A stretch of 64,000 nt of DNA from Caballeronia turbans (GCA_001544655.2 FCOD02000021.1:1-64000), one strand, 5' to 3'; positions 19,494-28,393 are shown, counted from the first letter of the stretch. A program made the numbers and translations. The notes: generated from the sequence alone by a model not told the origin.

Positions 19494-20416
19494 GAAAGCC
19501 CCTCGATCACTTCCGGCTCGTTCATCACCTGCACGAACACGTCTTCCAGATCGGCCTTGCGCACTTCGATTTCATCGAACGTGCAGCCTGCCGCGCGGCA
19601 TTTCGCGAGAATCGGCTCGACGTCGTCGTAGCTCGCGAGGCGCAGCAAGTGCTGCGCGCCCGACACCGCGTGCGGATCGACTTCGAGCGCGCGCAAGTCG
19701 GCGGGCAACGCTCCGTTCGAGAGCCGCAGATACAACTGCAGGCCCGAGAAACGCTGTAACAGCGTGCTCGTGCGTTCGAGCGCGACGACTTCACCGCGAC
19801 GAAGCATCGCGAGCCGGTGGCACAGCGATTCGGCTTCTTCGAGATAGTGCGTCGTCAGAACGATGGTGTGACCTTCGCGATTCAGGCGCGAAATGAACTT
19901 CCAGAGCGTCTGGCGCAACTCCACATCGACGCCGGCGGTGGGCTCATCGAGCACGATCACGGGCGGACGATGCACGAGCGCCTGCGCGACGAGCACACGG
20001 CGCTTCATCCCACCCGACAGCGCGCGCGTATTGACGTCGGCTTTCTCGGTGAGATCGAGATTGGCCATGACCTCGTCGATCCAGTCGTCGTTGTTGCGCA
20101 AGCCGAAATAGCCCGACTGAATCCGGAGCGACTCGCGCACGGTGAAGAACGGATCGAACACCAGTTCCTGCGGCACGACGCCGAGCGCGCGCCGCGCCGC
20201 CCGGAAGTCGCTGACGACATCGTGGCCGCGCACGGAGATCGTGCCGCTATCGGCGCGCGCCAGACCGGCCAGAATGCTGATCAACGTGGTTTTGCCCGCG
20301 CCGTTGGGGCCGAGCAAGCCGAAGAACTCGCCCTCTTCCACCGTGAGGCTCACGCCTTTGAGCGCCTGGAGATCCTTGTAGCGCTTCCTGACGTTTCGGA
20401 TTTCTATGGCTGACAT
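19490..20416 (-). CDS. ABC transporter ATP-binding protein (YadG-like)
   Basis: The 308-residue ATPase has a Walker A GPNGAGKTTLI, Q-loop GVVPQELVFD, signature LSGGMKRRVLVAQAL and Walker B VIVLDEPTAGVD, followed by a roughly 80-residue C-terminal extension typical of the YadG/DrrA type. It overlaps its permease partner by 4 bp. A 205-nt gap separates it from mlaB and carries a TATAAT, so it may have its own promoter. Confidence 0.94.
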   Translation of the reverse strand: MSAIEIRNVRKRYKDLQALKGVSLTVEEGEFFGLLGPNGAGKTTLISILAGLARADSGTISVRGHDVVSDFRAARRALGVVPQELVFDPFFTVRESLRIQSGYFGLRNNDDWIDEVMANLDLTEKADVNTRALSGGMKRRVLVAQALVHRPPVIVLDEPTAGVDVELRQTLWKFISRLNREGHTIVLTTHYLEEAESLCHRLAMLRRGEVVALERTSTLLQRFSGLQLYLRLSNGALPADLRALEVDPHAVSGAQHLLRLASYDDVEPILAKCRAAGCTFDEIEVRKADLEDVFVQVMNEPEVIEGLS

Positions 20417-20527
20417 GTAGACAGTGCGCGCGCCGCGCGCGGCCGCGCCTCGAGTGTGCGGATTTTCGCTTCACGGACCCGGGCTTGGACCAAAAAGGGC
20501 CGGGTTGGGGCCCGAAAAAAACGTTTG

Positions 20528-20533
20528 ATTATA
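20528..20533 (-). promoter_or_regulatory. Possible -10 element for the ABC-2 exporter operon
   Basis: A perfect TATAAT lies on the minus strand 111 nt upstream of the ATPase start. I cannot find a good -35 at 16-18 bp, so this is tentative. Confidence 0.35.
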
Positions 20534-20573
20534 GGGCAAAGCGGCTGGGGCCGACTTCGGAGCGATCCTGATT

Positions 20574-20596
20574 GCGGCAGCGAAGCGCGCTGCCGC
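20574..20596 (-). other. Stem-loop after mlaB
   Basis: A perfect 9-bp GC-rich stem (20574-20582 with 20588-20596) lies 26 nt after the mlaB stop. No U-tract follows on the minus strand, so it may slow or stabilise rather than terminate the transcript. Confidence 0.45.
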
Positions 20597-20621
20597 GTTC
20601 TGCATGAAAGTCAGAACAGGA

Positions 20622-20909
20622 TCAATGTCGGAACGAGAGGAGCGTATCGACGCCGTAGGCTCGCGCGAGACTCACGAGCCCGGAAGGAAGATTGACGACG
20701 CCCAACGCGGCGCCGCGCGCGGTCGCGGCGCGCTGCCATGCAAGCAGCACGGCGAGCGCGGAAGAGTCGAACTGCGTGAGCGGCGCGCAATCGACTTCGG
20801 TCGCGCCTGCTGCGATGCGCGACAGACCCGAGTCGAGCGCCGCCTTCGCGCTCTCGTGGGTCAGGGTTGCGGCCGTCTGGAAACGGCCGCCTGTAGCTAC
20901 CGTGCTCAC
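20622..20909 (-). CDS. mlaB: MlaB, STAS-domain subunit of the phospholipid transport complex
   Basis: The 95-residue protein is a single STAS domain with the TQFDSSALAVLLAW motif that contacts the ATPase MlaF and stabilises the MlaFEDB complex. The start is GTG overlapping the mlaC stop (GTGA), which implies coupling. It is the last mla gene. Confidence 0.9.
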   Translation of the reverse strand: MSTVATGGRFQTAATLTHESAKAALDSGLSRIAAGATEVDCAPLTQFDSSALAVLLAWQRAATARGAALGVVNLPSGLVSLARAYGVDTLLSFRH

Positions 20910-21535
20910 GATGCCTTGCCGCTCGCGAGCTGCTGGTTACGCTGCGTCAGGAACTGCAGCAGACCGCCCACGCCGTTCTGCGAGATCTGCTCGTTGAACT
21001 GCTGTTGATACGCCTGGATCAGCCACGCGCCGAGCACATTGATGTCGTACACGCGCCAGCCTTGCGCCGTCTTGTACAGGCGATAGTCGAGCTCGACCGG
21101 CGAGCCGTTGTTCATCACGACCGAGCGGACCACGACGTCGGTGTCGTCCGGATTCGCGCGGAACGGCTTGTACTGCACCGTCTGGTTGCGCACCTGCGCG
21201 AGCGCGCCCGAGTACGTGCGGATCAGCAGCATCTTGAACTGCTCGACGATCTGCTTTTGCTGCTCCGGCGTCGCCGAATTCCAGTTGCGGCCCATCACGA
21301 GGCGCGTTGTGCGCGTGAAATCCGTGTACGGCAGGATCTTCTGGTTGACGAGCTCGGTGATCTTGTTGATATCGCCCGATTGGATCTTCGGGTCCGACTT
21401 GATCTCGTCGAGGACCTGCTGCGTCACCGTCTTGATCATCGTGTCGGGCGCGCTCGAATCGACGCTCTGTGCCGAGGCCACGCCGCAGACCGCTAGGAAC
21501 ATCGCGAAGAGGGGAAGAAGTAGAAGTTTTTTCAT
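20906..21535 (-). CDS. mlaC: MlaC, periplasmic phospholipid-binding protein
   Basis: MlaC shuttles phospholipids between MlaA at the outer membrane and MlaFEDB at the inner membrane. The 209-residue product has a signal peptide ending VASA and the MlaC/Ttg2D fold signatures LPYTDFTRTTRLVMGRNW and GWRVYDINVLGAWLI. The ATG at 21535 is preferred over an adjacent GTG at 21538. It lies between mlaA and mlaB. Confidence 0.95.
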   Translation of the reverse strand: MKKLLLLPLFAMFLAVCGVASAQSVDSSAPDTMIKTVTQQVLDEIKSDPKIQSGDINKITELVNQKILPYTDFTRTTRLVMGRNWNSATPEQQKQIVEQFKMLLIRTYSGALAQVRNQTVQYKPFRANPDDTDVVVRSVVMNNGSPVELDYRLYKTAQGWRVYDINVLGAWLIQAYQQQFNEQISQNGVGGLLQFLTQRNQQLASGKAS

Positions 21536-21659
21536 CACAGATCCTGCAAAAGTTGAGGCTTCGGTTTGAGCGCGCCGCCTGATCCGAGTTCAGGCGGCGC
21601 GGTATCGAAAGCGTAAGAAACGTCGTTAGATATGTTACCGCGCGTTAGCAAAACCCCGC

Positions 21660-22559
21660 TCAACGCAAGCGGAATGAAGGGAAACCGGATGGTGGCACAT
21701 ACTGGTTGCCCGGCACCGTGTTGCTGGTACCGCTCGCGGGCGTGGGCGCTGCGGCCGTGCCCGAAGCAGGGGCGGCGGCGCCCGGAACCGCTGTGGCCGA
21801 TGCGCTTTGCGCGGGGGCCGCGCCCTCATCGCTGTAGTTCGGCAGCGGCGCTTCACCGTAATCCGGCATATTGCTTTCGCCGCCTGAGATCAGATACTGA
21901 CGACGTTGCAGATAAGCGTTACGCACGAACGAGTACTTGTCGAGCGCGGCATCGGCGAGCACGTCGGTCGCGCCCAGCAGATTCGCGCGCACATTGATGA
22001 GGTTCACGCCATAGAGCGCCCAGCTCACCGAATCCGGGCTCACATAGGTGAGCGGATTGCCGAAGTAGTCGACGACGAGACCGGCGGAATCCCGCACCGT
22101 GCTCGGCCCGAGCAGTGGCAGCACGACATACGGGCCGGCCGGCACGCCATAGTGGCCGAGCGTGAGGCCGAAATCCCCCGCGTGCTTCGGCAGCTTCGCG
22201 ATGGTCGCCACGTCGAACAGGCCGCCGACGCCGAACACCGTATTGATCGCGACGCGCATGATGTCCGACACGCCATCCGCAACTTTCAACTGCAGCAGAT
22301 TGTTTGCGGCGATGTAGACGTCACCGATATTCGAGAAGAAGTTGGTCACGCTGTTGCGCACCGGCTCCGGCACCGCCCACACGTAACCCTTCGCCACCGG
22401 CTTCAACGCATATTGATCGACGGTATCGTTGATCTTGAACATTGTCCGGTTGTAGCTCTCGAGCGGGTCCCCTTTGGTCGGCGTCGTCACCGTCGCGCAG
22501 CCGGCGAGCGCGATTGCGCCCGCCACGATGATTGCGCGCCGCATCCCCATCGCCTGCAT
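21660..22559 (-). CDS. mlaA: MlaA (VacJ) outer-membrane lipoprotein
   Basis: MlaA removes mislocalised phospholipids from the outer leaflet, usually in complex with a porin. The 299-residue protein has a lipoprotein signal with lipobox ALAGC, then the VacJ domain (DPLESYNRTMFKINDTVD to about residue 225). A long Ala/Pro-rich C-terminal tail (about 240-299) is unlike E. coli VacJ, where this region is short. Start 22559 has AAGGAG upstream. In this lineage mlaA sits inside the mla operon, between mlaD and mlaC. Confidence 0.94.
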   Translation of the reverse strand: MQAMGMRRAIIVAGAIALAGCATVTTPTKGDPLESYNRTMFKINDTVDQYALKPVAKGYVWAVPEPVRNSVTNFFSNIGDVYIAANNLLQLKVADGVSDIMRVAINTVFGVGGLFDVATIAKLPKHAGDFGLTLGHYGVPAGPYVVLPLLGPSTVRDSAGLVVDYFGNPLTYVSPDSVSWALYGVNLINVRANLLGATDVLADAALDKYSFVRNAYLQRRQYLISGGESNMPDYGEAPLPNYSDEGAAPAQSASATAVPGAAAPASGTAAAPTPASGTSNTVPGNQYVPPSGFPSFRLR

Positions 22560-22569
22560 GCTGTTCTCC

Positions 22570-23151
22570 TTATTGAGCCGGTGCCGAAGCGGCGTTCGCC
22601 CCAGTGGCACCCGATGCGCCCATTGCGCTCGCCGCGCCCGGGAAAGCCGGTGCGGGCGCGGGCGCTGCCGGCGCCGCCGACGATTTCGAGGCGCCGGAAT
22701 CCGCCGCCTTGTTGTAGAGGAACTGGCCGATCAGATTTTCGAGGACCACGGCCGATTGCGTCATCGTGATGGTGTCGCCGTTCTTCAGCATTTGATCGTC
22801 GCCGCCCGGCTCGAGGCCGATGTACTGCTCACCGAGCAGACCCGAGGTCAGGATCTTCGCGGACGAGTCCTTCGGAAACTGGTACTGCTTGTCGATATCG
22901 ATCGTGACGACGGCCTGATAGGTGTTCGAGTCGAAGCCGATGCCGCCGACGCGCCCGACCGTCACGCCCGCGCTTTTGACGGGCGCGCGCGCCTTGAGCC
23001 CGCCGATGTTGTCGAACTTGAGTTTCACCGCGTAGGTTGGCTGGAACGACAGGGAGCTCATGTTGCCCGCCTTCAGCGCGAGAAAGAGCAGCGCCACGAA
23101 ACCGAGCACCACGAAGAGGCCGACCCAAAAGTCGAGAGCAGTCTTTTTCAT
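22570..23151 (-). CDS. mlaD: MlaD, MCE-domain subunit
   Basis: MlaD is the inner-membrane-anchored hexameric MCE protein that passes lipid between MlaE and MlaC. The 193-residue product has one N-terminal membrane helix (DFWVGLFVVLGFVALLFLAL), an MCE domain with GLKARAPVKSAGVTVGRV, and LLGEQYIGLEPGGDD. A Pro/Ala-rich tail (about 160-193) ends it. Starts 94 nt after mlaE. Confidence 0.95.
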   Translation of the reverse strand: MKKTALDFWVGLFVVLGFVALLFLALKAGNMSSLSFQPTYAVKLKFDNIGGLKARAPVKSAGVTVGRVGGIGFDSNTYQAVVTIDIDKQYQFPKDSSAKILTSGLLGEQYIGLEPGGDDQMLKNGDTITMTQSAVVLENLIGQFLYNKAADSGASKSSAAPAAPAPAPAFPGAASAMGASGATGANAASAPAQ

Positions 23152-23244
23152 CGTCTTCCCAAAGAGAATCTTTTCGCAGATGGCGCGTGACGGTCTGTGC
23201 CCTTCACAACGCCCGCGCCGTGCCCGGCGCCTGCGCTTGGTCCA

Positions 23245-24012
23245 TTAGCTGAACATCAATGCGGTCAGCAGGAAATCGAGCCCGAGTACGGCGAGCGACG
23301 CGTACACGACGGTTTTCGTCGTCGCGCGCGACACGCCTTCAGGCGTCGGTTTCGCCTCGTAGCCCTGGAACAGCGCGATGAACGTCACCGCGAAGCCGAA
23401 CACGATGCTCTTGATGACGCCATTGCCGACATCACGCCACACGTCCACGCCGCCTTGCATCTGCGACCAGAAGGCGCCCGGATCGACGCCGATCAGCATT
23501 ACGCCGACGACGTAGCCGCCGATAATGCCGACCGCGCTGAAAATGGCGGCCAGCACCGGCATGGCGATGATGCCCGCCCACATGCGCGGCGCGACGACCA
23601 CCTTGAGCGGGTCGACGGCCATCATTTCCATCGCGGTGAGCTGCTCGCCTGCCTTCATGAGCCCGATTTCGGCGGTGAGCGACGTGCCCGCGCGCCCCGC
23701 GAACAGCAGCGCCGTGACGACCGGCCCGAGCTCGCGCACGAGCGACAGCGCAACGAGCAGGCCGAGCGCCTGCTCCGAGCCGTAGCGGCTCAGCGTGTAG
23801 TAGCCCTGCAAGCCGAGCACGAAGCCGACGAACAATCCCGACACCGCGATGATGACGAGCGAATAATTACCGACGAAGTGGATCTGTTTCGTAACGAGGC
23901 GCGGGCGCCGCAACAGCGAAAAAAATTCGAACACGAGGCGCAGGAACATGCGCGTCGCGTAGCCTGCGGTGCCGAAACCGTCGAGCACCCAGCGTCCGAG
24001 CGCGCTGATCAT
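23245..24012 (-). CDS. mlaE: MlaE, ABC permease subunit of the phospholipid transporter
   Basis: The 255-residue polytopic protein is the MlaE/YrbE permease, with the conserved GRAGTSLTAEIGLMKAGEQLTAMEMMAVDP stretch (about residues 126-155) that contains the EQ-loop contacting MlaF. Its start overlaps the mlaF stop by 4 bp. Confidence 0.96.
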   Translation of the reverse strand: MISALGRWVLDGFGTAGYATRMFLRLVFEFFSLLRRPRLVTKQIHFVGNYSLVIIAVSGLFVGFVLGLQGYYTLSRYGSEQALGLLVALSLVRELGPVVTALLFAGRAGTSLTAEIGLMKAGEQLTAMEMMAVDPLKVVVAPRMWAGIIAMPVLAAIFSAVGIIGGYVVGVMLIGVDPGAFWSQMQGGVDVWRDVGNGVIKSIVFGFAVTFIALFQGYEAKPTPEGVSRATTKTVVYASLAVLGLDFLLTALMFS

Positions 24013-24824
24013 GCCTGCCCTCCGATGCCGAAATCCGCGGCGAGCGACGTGCTCGCGTAGTGAAACTTGAACGGGCCGTCCGGCGTGCCGTCGATGAACT
24101 GCCGCACGGTCGGGTCCTGCGAAGCGCGCAGTTCCGCCGGCGTGCCTTCGGCGTGAATGCCGCCGTTCGCGATGAAATACACGTAGTCGGCGATGGCGAA
24201 CGATTCAGGCACGTCGTGCGTGACGAGAATGGACGTTGCGCCGAGCGCGTCGTTGATCGTGCGAATGAGTTGCGCCGTGATGCCGAGCGAGATGGGATCG
24301 AGGCCGGCGAACGGCTCGTCGTACATCATGAGCTGGGGGTCCAGCGCGATCGCGCGGGCGAGCGCCACGCGGCGCGCCATGCCGCCCGAAATTTCCGACG
24401 GCGCGAGATCGCGCGCGCCGCGCAAACCGACTGCGTTCAGCTTCATCAGCACGAGATCGCGGACCAGTGCTTCGGGCAGATCGGTGTGCTCGCGCAGCGG
24501 AAACGCCACGTTCTCGAACACGGTCTGGTCGGTGAACAGCGCGCCGAACTGGAACAGCATGCCCATCTTTCGGCGCAGCGCGTACAGGCCATCGCGCGTC
24601 TGCGCGCCGACGTCCTGTCCGTCGAACATGACCTGGCCGCGGCTCGCCTTCACGAGGCCGCCGACCAGACGCAAGGTCGTGGTTTTGCCGCAGCCTGAGC
24701 CGCCCATGACCGCGACCACCTGACCGCGCGTGAAGCGCATGTTCAGGTTCGACAGTACGAGCCGGTCGCCGTAGCCGAAATCGACGTCGCGCAGCTCTAG
24801 CAGAGTCTCGGAAGAAGCAGGCAC
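24009..24824 (-). CDS. mlaF: MlaF, ATPase of the phospholipid transporter
   Basis: MlaF powers lipid transfer by MlaFEDB. The protein has Walker A GGSGCGKTTTLRLVGG, signature ISGGMARRVALARAI and Walker B LMMYDEPFAGLDPI. I choose the GTG at 24824, giving 271 residues, because a perfect TATAAT lies at 24858-24863. An upstream ATG at 24938 would start before that promoter and add unfamiliar residues. The GTG has only a weak GGAA upstream, so the exact start is uncertain. First gene of the mla operon, 97 nt after thiE. Confidence 0.93.
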   Translation of the reverse strand: MPASSETLLELRDVDFGYGDRLVLSNLNMRFTRGQVVAVMGGSGCGKTTTLRLVGGLVKASRGQVMFDGQDVGAQTRDGLYALRRKMGMLFQFGALFTDQTVFENVAFPLREHTDLPEALVRDLVLMKLNAVGLRGARDLAPSEISGGMARRVALARAIALDPQLMMYDEPFAGLDPISLGITAQLIRTINDALGATSILVTHDVPESFAIADYVYFIANGGIHAEGTPAELRASQDPTVRQFIDGTPDGPFKFHYASTSLAADFGIGGQA

Positions 24825-24857
24825 TGGGTAAGAGATTCCGTTGACGCAAGAGGCCGA

Positions 24858-24863
24858 ATTATA
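24858..24863 (-). promoter_or_regulatory. Likely -10 element of the mla operon promoter
   Basis: A perfect TATAAT on the minus strand 34 nt upstream of the mlaF GTG. No clear -35 is present. It is the only promoter-like signal in the 97-nt gap after thiE, where no terminator is visible. Confidence 0.5.
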
Positions 24864-24921
24864 GGGCCTGCGCGCAATCGGTGCTTTGCCTAGGTCCTCG
24901 CTCCTTCGCTTTTGGGATTCT

Positions 24922-26004
24922 TTACCGTTGACCAGCAAACATTTGTTGCAACGACGAGACCGCCCCTGCCGCGTCCGGCGCCTCGGTGACCGCGCGCACG
25001 ACCGCCGCGCTGCCGACGCCCGTTGCGAGGACGTCCGGCATCACGCCGGCGTCGATTCCGCCGATCGCAACGAGCGGTACGCGCCCCGAGAGAAGTTGCA
25101 CGTAGCGTCTGAGCCGCGCGAGCCCTTGCGGCCTGGTCGGCATGACTTTGGTCGTGGTCGGGAAAACCGCGCCGAGCGCGAGATAGCTCGGCTTGAAATG
25201 CAGCGCGCGCAGCATCTCGTAATAGCCGTGCGTCGACAGTCCGAGTCGCACGCCGGCCTTTGCGATCGCGTTCAGATCGGCCGTCTGCACGTCTTCCTGG
25301 CCGAGATGCACACCGTACGCGCCCGCGGCGATCGCTTCGCGCCAATGATCGTTGATGAAAAGTTGCGCATCATGCCGGCGCCCTGCCTCGACCGAGCGTG
25401 CGATTTCGCGCCGCAAGTCGTCGGTATTGGTCGATTTGCGGCGCAATTGCGCGGTGCGCACGCCGAACTCCAGCACGCGTTCGACCCAGTCCGCGCTCGG
25501 CAGCACCGGATACAGGCCGAGCCGATCAGGACAAGCCGGAAAGCCGCCTTCGGGCGCCGCCGGCAGATCGGCGACACGCGGGAACGTCGCGAAATCGACG
25601 GGCCAGGCGTCGGCCTTGTTCTCGTCGCCCGCGCGCCAGGCGAGCGCGAGCGTGAGCGCGTCGTGCGGTTCGAAGTTGCAATCGAGGAAAGCGGCCAGAG
25701 CGGCCAGCCAATCGTCGGCCCATTCGCCTTCCAGCGCGAAGCGTTCATCGCCGCGATACAGCGTGACCCGCCCTTCGCGTGCATCGAGCACGGCCGCGCC
25801 GCTTTTTGCGAGCTGGGCGGCGTCCGCGTCGTGCGCCTCGATAACGATCAGATCGCCGGCCTTCGGCGATTCCGGCGCGGTCAGGCAAATGCGCCAGCGC
25901 GTTTCAGCCGCGGGCCATTCGCCGAGACGCGCGCGAATCCGCTCGGCGACTTCGATCAACTCGTCGGCGGGCGGCCAGAAAACTTCGTGATTCAGCAAGC
26001 TCAT
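24922..26004 (-). CDS. thiE: Thiamine-phosphate synthase with a long N-terminal extension
   Basis: ThiE couples HMP pyrophosphate with the thiazole phosphate to give thiamine phosphate. The C-terminal half (about 165-360) is the ThiE barrel: RLGLYPVLPSADWVERVLE, LFINDHWREAIAAGAYGVHLGQ, the GAVFPTTTK loop and VAIGGID. The first 160 residues are an additional domain with no motif I recognise; ordinary ThiE is about 210 residues. The ATG overlaps the thiG stop by 4 bp, so the extension is a deliberate part of the protein and not a wrong start. Last gene of thiOSGE. Confidence 0.93.
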   Translation of the reverse strand: MSLLNHEVFWPPADELIEVAERIRARLGEWPAAETRWRICLTAPESPKAGDLIVIEAHDADAAQLAKSGAAVLDAREGRVTLYRGDERFALEGEWADDWLAALAAFLDCNFEPHDALTLALAWRAGDENKADAWPVDFATFPRVADLPAAPEGGFPACPDRLGLYPVLPSADWVERVLEFGVRTAQLRRKSTNTDDLRREIARSVEAGRRHDAQLFINDHWREAIAAGAYGVHLGQEDVQTADLNAIAKAGVRLGLSTHGYYEMLRALHFKPSYLALGAVFPTTTKVMPTRPQGLARLRRYVQLLSGRVPLVAIGGIDAGVMPDVLATGVGSAAVVRAVTEAPDAAGAVSSLQQMFAGQR

Positions 26005-26807
26005 GCCGCGCCTCCGTCCTGATGCCAGAACGGCATGCCGACGACCGGCGTGCTCGCCTGCGCGCTGTCGCGCTCGGCCATCGGCCCGGCGAGGAATGCC
26101 GTGCGTCCCGCTTCGACGCCGAGCGCGAAGGCTCGCGCCATCTGCGGCGGGAAAGTCGCCTGCGATACGGCCGTATTGAGCAGCACGCCGTCGAAGCCCC
26201 ATTCCATCACCTGGCAGGCGTGCGACGGCACACCGAGACCGGCATCGACGATCAGCGGCACATCCGGCAGCCGCTCGCGCAGCGTGCGCAGCCCGTACGG
26301 ATTGGTGACGCCTTTACCGGTGCCGATCGGCGCGCCCCACGGCATCAGCGCCTCGCAGCCCGCATCGAGCAGACGCCGGCCGATCACCAGGTCCTCCGTG
26401 CAATACGGCAGCACCTTGAAGCCCTCTCGAATCAGCTTCGCCGCCGCTTCGACGAGGCCGATCGGATCGGGCTGCAGCGTGTAATCGTCGCCGATCAGCT
26501 CCAGCTTGATCCAGGGCGTCTCGAAGACTTCGCGCGCCATGCGGGCGGTCGTGAGCACCTCGTCGACGCTCTGGCAGCCGGCCGTGTTGGGAAGCAGTGC
26601 GACGCCGTGGCGCTTCAAAACATCGAAAAAGCCGGCTTCGCCCGTTTCCGACTGGCGGCGCAACGCGACCGTGACCATGCCTGGCCGAGCGGCGTCGATG
26701 GAGTCGGAAAGCGATTGCAGCGACGGATAACGCGAGGTGCCGAGCAGCACGCGGCTCGGAAAGGTCTCGCCGTAGAGCGTGAGAACGTCGGCGGTGGAGA
26801 TGGTCAT
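26001..26807 (-). CDS. thiG: Thiazole synthase
   Basis: ThiG forms the thiazole phosphate from deoxyxylulose phosphate, the ThiS thiocarboxylate and an imine from glycine. The 268-residue barrel carries the Schiff-base lysine in WIKLELIGD and the phosphate-binding segments VDAGLGVPSHA and GVLLNTAV. It lies between thiS and thiE, with a 4-bp overlap to thiE. The neighbouring glycine oxidase thiO supplies the imine. Confidence 0.96.
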   Translation of the reverse strand: MTISTADVLTLYGETFPSRVLLGTSRYPSLQSLSDSIDAARPGMVTVALRRQSETGEAGFFDVLKRHGVALLPNTAGCQSVDEVLTTARMAREVFETPWIKLELIGDDYTLQPDPIGLVEAAAKLIREGFKVLPYCTEDLVIGRRLLDAGCEALMPWGAPIGTGKGVTNPYGLRTLRERLPDVPLIVDAGLGVPSHACQVMEWGFDGVLLNTAVSQATFPPQMARAFALGVEAGRTAFLAGPMAERDSAQASTPVVGMPFWHQDGGAA

Positions 26808-26831
26808 GATTTCGATCCTTCGGTTCGGAGT

Positions 26832-27029
26832 TCAGCCGCCCGCGACGGGCGACACGACATCGAGCTTGTCGCCGGCGGCGAGCGTTTTCGTGGCGTGCTC
26901 GCCGCGCGCCACGAACTGGCCGTTCAAGGCGACTGCGAATGGCGGCTTCGCGCCGAACGCGGCGAGCGCTTGAGTGACGGTGACGTCGTCGGGCAAATCG
27001 AAGACGCGCTGATTGATATGGATGTTCAT
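26832..27029 (-). CDS. thiS: Sulfur carrier protein ThiS
   Basis: The 65-residue ubiquitin-like protein ends in Gly-Gly, the residue adenylated and thiocarboxylated to carry sulfur to ThiG. DLPDDVTVTQALAAFG and VALNGQFVAR fit the family. It is small enough to be missed, but it lies exactly between thiO and thiG. A longer frame upstream overlaps thiO and is rejected. Confidence 0.94.
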   Translation of the reverse strand: MNIHINQRVFDLPDDVTVTQALAAFGAKPPFAVALNGQFVARGEHATKTLAAGDKLDVVSPVAGG

Positions 27030-27045
27030 GGCTTTGGTCTCTTGC

Positions 27046-28194
27046 TCAATGCGACAGCGCGGGCGCGACCGAGAACGCGCCGTGCAGCAACTCGGGCCAG
27101 CGCGCGGCGCCGCGGAAATCGGCGAAGGTCCCGGCATCGGCGACGTCGCCAGAAACGAGCGCCTCCGCTAGACAGCTCGCCACATCCGCGACTTCGGGCG
27201 CGATCATGAAGCCGTGGCGGTACAGGCCGTTCACGCGCACCGTCCGCGCCCCGTCCCAGACGATGGCCGGCCGATGATCCGGCAAGGTCGGCCGGCAATG
27301 CGAATTCAGTTCAAGGATGCGCGCCTCGCCGAAGCCCGGATGCACGGCGAAAGCGGCGCTCAGCAGTTCCAGCGCCGAGCGCACGCTTACGGGCGACATG
27401 TCTTCTCCTTCCACTTCCGTCGCGCCGATCACGTACAGATCGTTCTCCTTGGGCGCGATATAGAGCGGATAGCGCGGATGCAGCAACCGCACGGGCCGCG
27501 AAAGCCCAATGCCCGGCGCATGCACGCGCGCGACTTCGCCCCGGATGCCGCGCAGTGCGGGCCACGCGGGTTTTGCGCCCAAGCCGCGGCAATCGATGAT
27601 CCAGCGGGCGTCGGGCATGGCGTCGACCGGCGTGTTCCAGTACGTGCGCACGCCGCGCGCCGTGAGGCCGGCCGCGAGCGCGCTCAAGGCCTGCCGGTTA
27701 TCCAGCTGACCCTCGTTCGGCAGCAGCCAGCCCTGCGCGAAGCGCGTTCCCAGTGCCGGTTCGGCTTGCGCGACCTGCGCGCCCGCGAGCTTGACGAACC
27801 CGCCATCGAGCAAGTCGGCGGGCGAATTGGCGCGCAAGCGGCGCTCGAACAGCGGCGCCTCCGCGCGATCCGCGCCGTGCCAGACGACGAGCGTTCCGTT
27901 GCGCTGAAAGAAGACCGGCTCGGGCAATTGCGCGATTAGACGCGGCCAGCGTTCGAGCGACGCCGCCCCGAGCCCGACGACGAGCGGCTCCGCGCTTGCC
28001 GCCTCGGCGAGCGGCGCTAGCATCGCGGCGGCGACCCACGCAGCCGACTGCGTGCCCGCTGCGTCGCCGCGTTCGTAGAGCGCGACGTCATGGCCCGCGC
28101 CAGCGAGTTGCCAGGCGACGAGCCGCCCGACGAGCCCGCCGCCGACGACGGCGAAATCCTCCTGGCGCGGTGCGCCCTGTTCGATCCTGTTCAA
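27046..28194 (-). CDS. thiO: Glycine oxidase ThiO
   Basis: ThiO is the FAD enzyme that oxidises glycine to the imine used by ThiG. The 382-residue protein begins with a dinucleotide-binding motif (VVGGGLVGRLVAWQLAGAG, about 17-35) followed by YERGDAAGTQSAAWVAAAML, and has VNGLYRHGFMIAPEVAD near the C-terminus. The start is TTG 28194 with GGAG eight bases upstream. First gene behind the TPP riboswitch. Confidence 0.92.
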   Translation of the reverse strand: MNRIEQGAPRQEDFAVVGGGLVGRLVAWQLAGAGHDVALYERGDAAGTQSAAWVAAAMLAPLAEAASAEPLVVGLGAASLERWPRLIAQLPEPVFFQRNGTLVVWHGADRAEAPLFERRLRANSPADLLDGGFVKLAGAQVAQAEPALGTRFAQGWLLPNEGQLDNRQALSALAAGLTARGVRTYWNTPVDAMPDARWIIDCRGLGAKPAWPALRGIRGEVARVHAPGIGLSRPVRLLHPRYPLYIAPKENDLYVIGATEVEGEDMSPVSVRSALELLSAAFAVHPGFGEARILELNSHCRPTLPDHRPAIVWDGARTVRVNGLYRHGFMIAPEVADVASCLAEALVSGDVADAGTFADFRGAARWPELLHGAFSVAPALSH

Positions 28195-28393
28195 TTCGCT
28201 GTCTCCAAAGGGCGCGACGCTGCACTGGACGAGGAGACGAAGTACGCGATCTCGACCGTGCGGGCGCGGCGCCGCATCACAAGGACGAAATCAGCGGAGA
28301 GACCGGCTCGGCATGGATGAAAGGTGCCGGGCGGAAAGAAAATACTGGAAGAGACTGGAGGAATGGCGCGTGACTCGCGCGTTCTCCGGAAAC

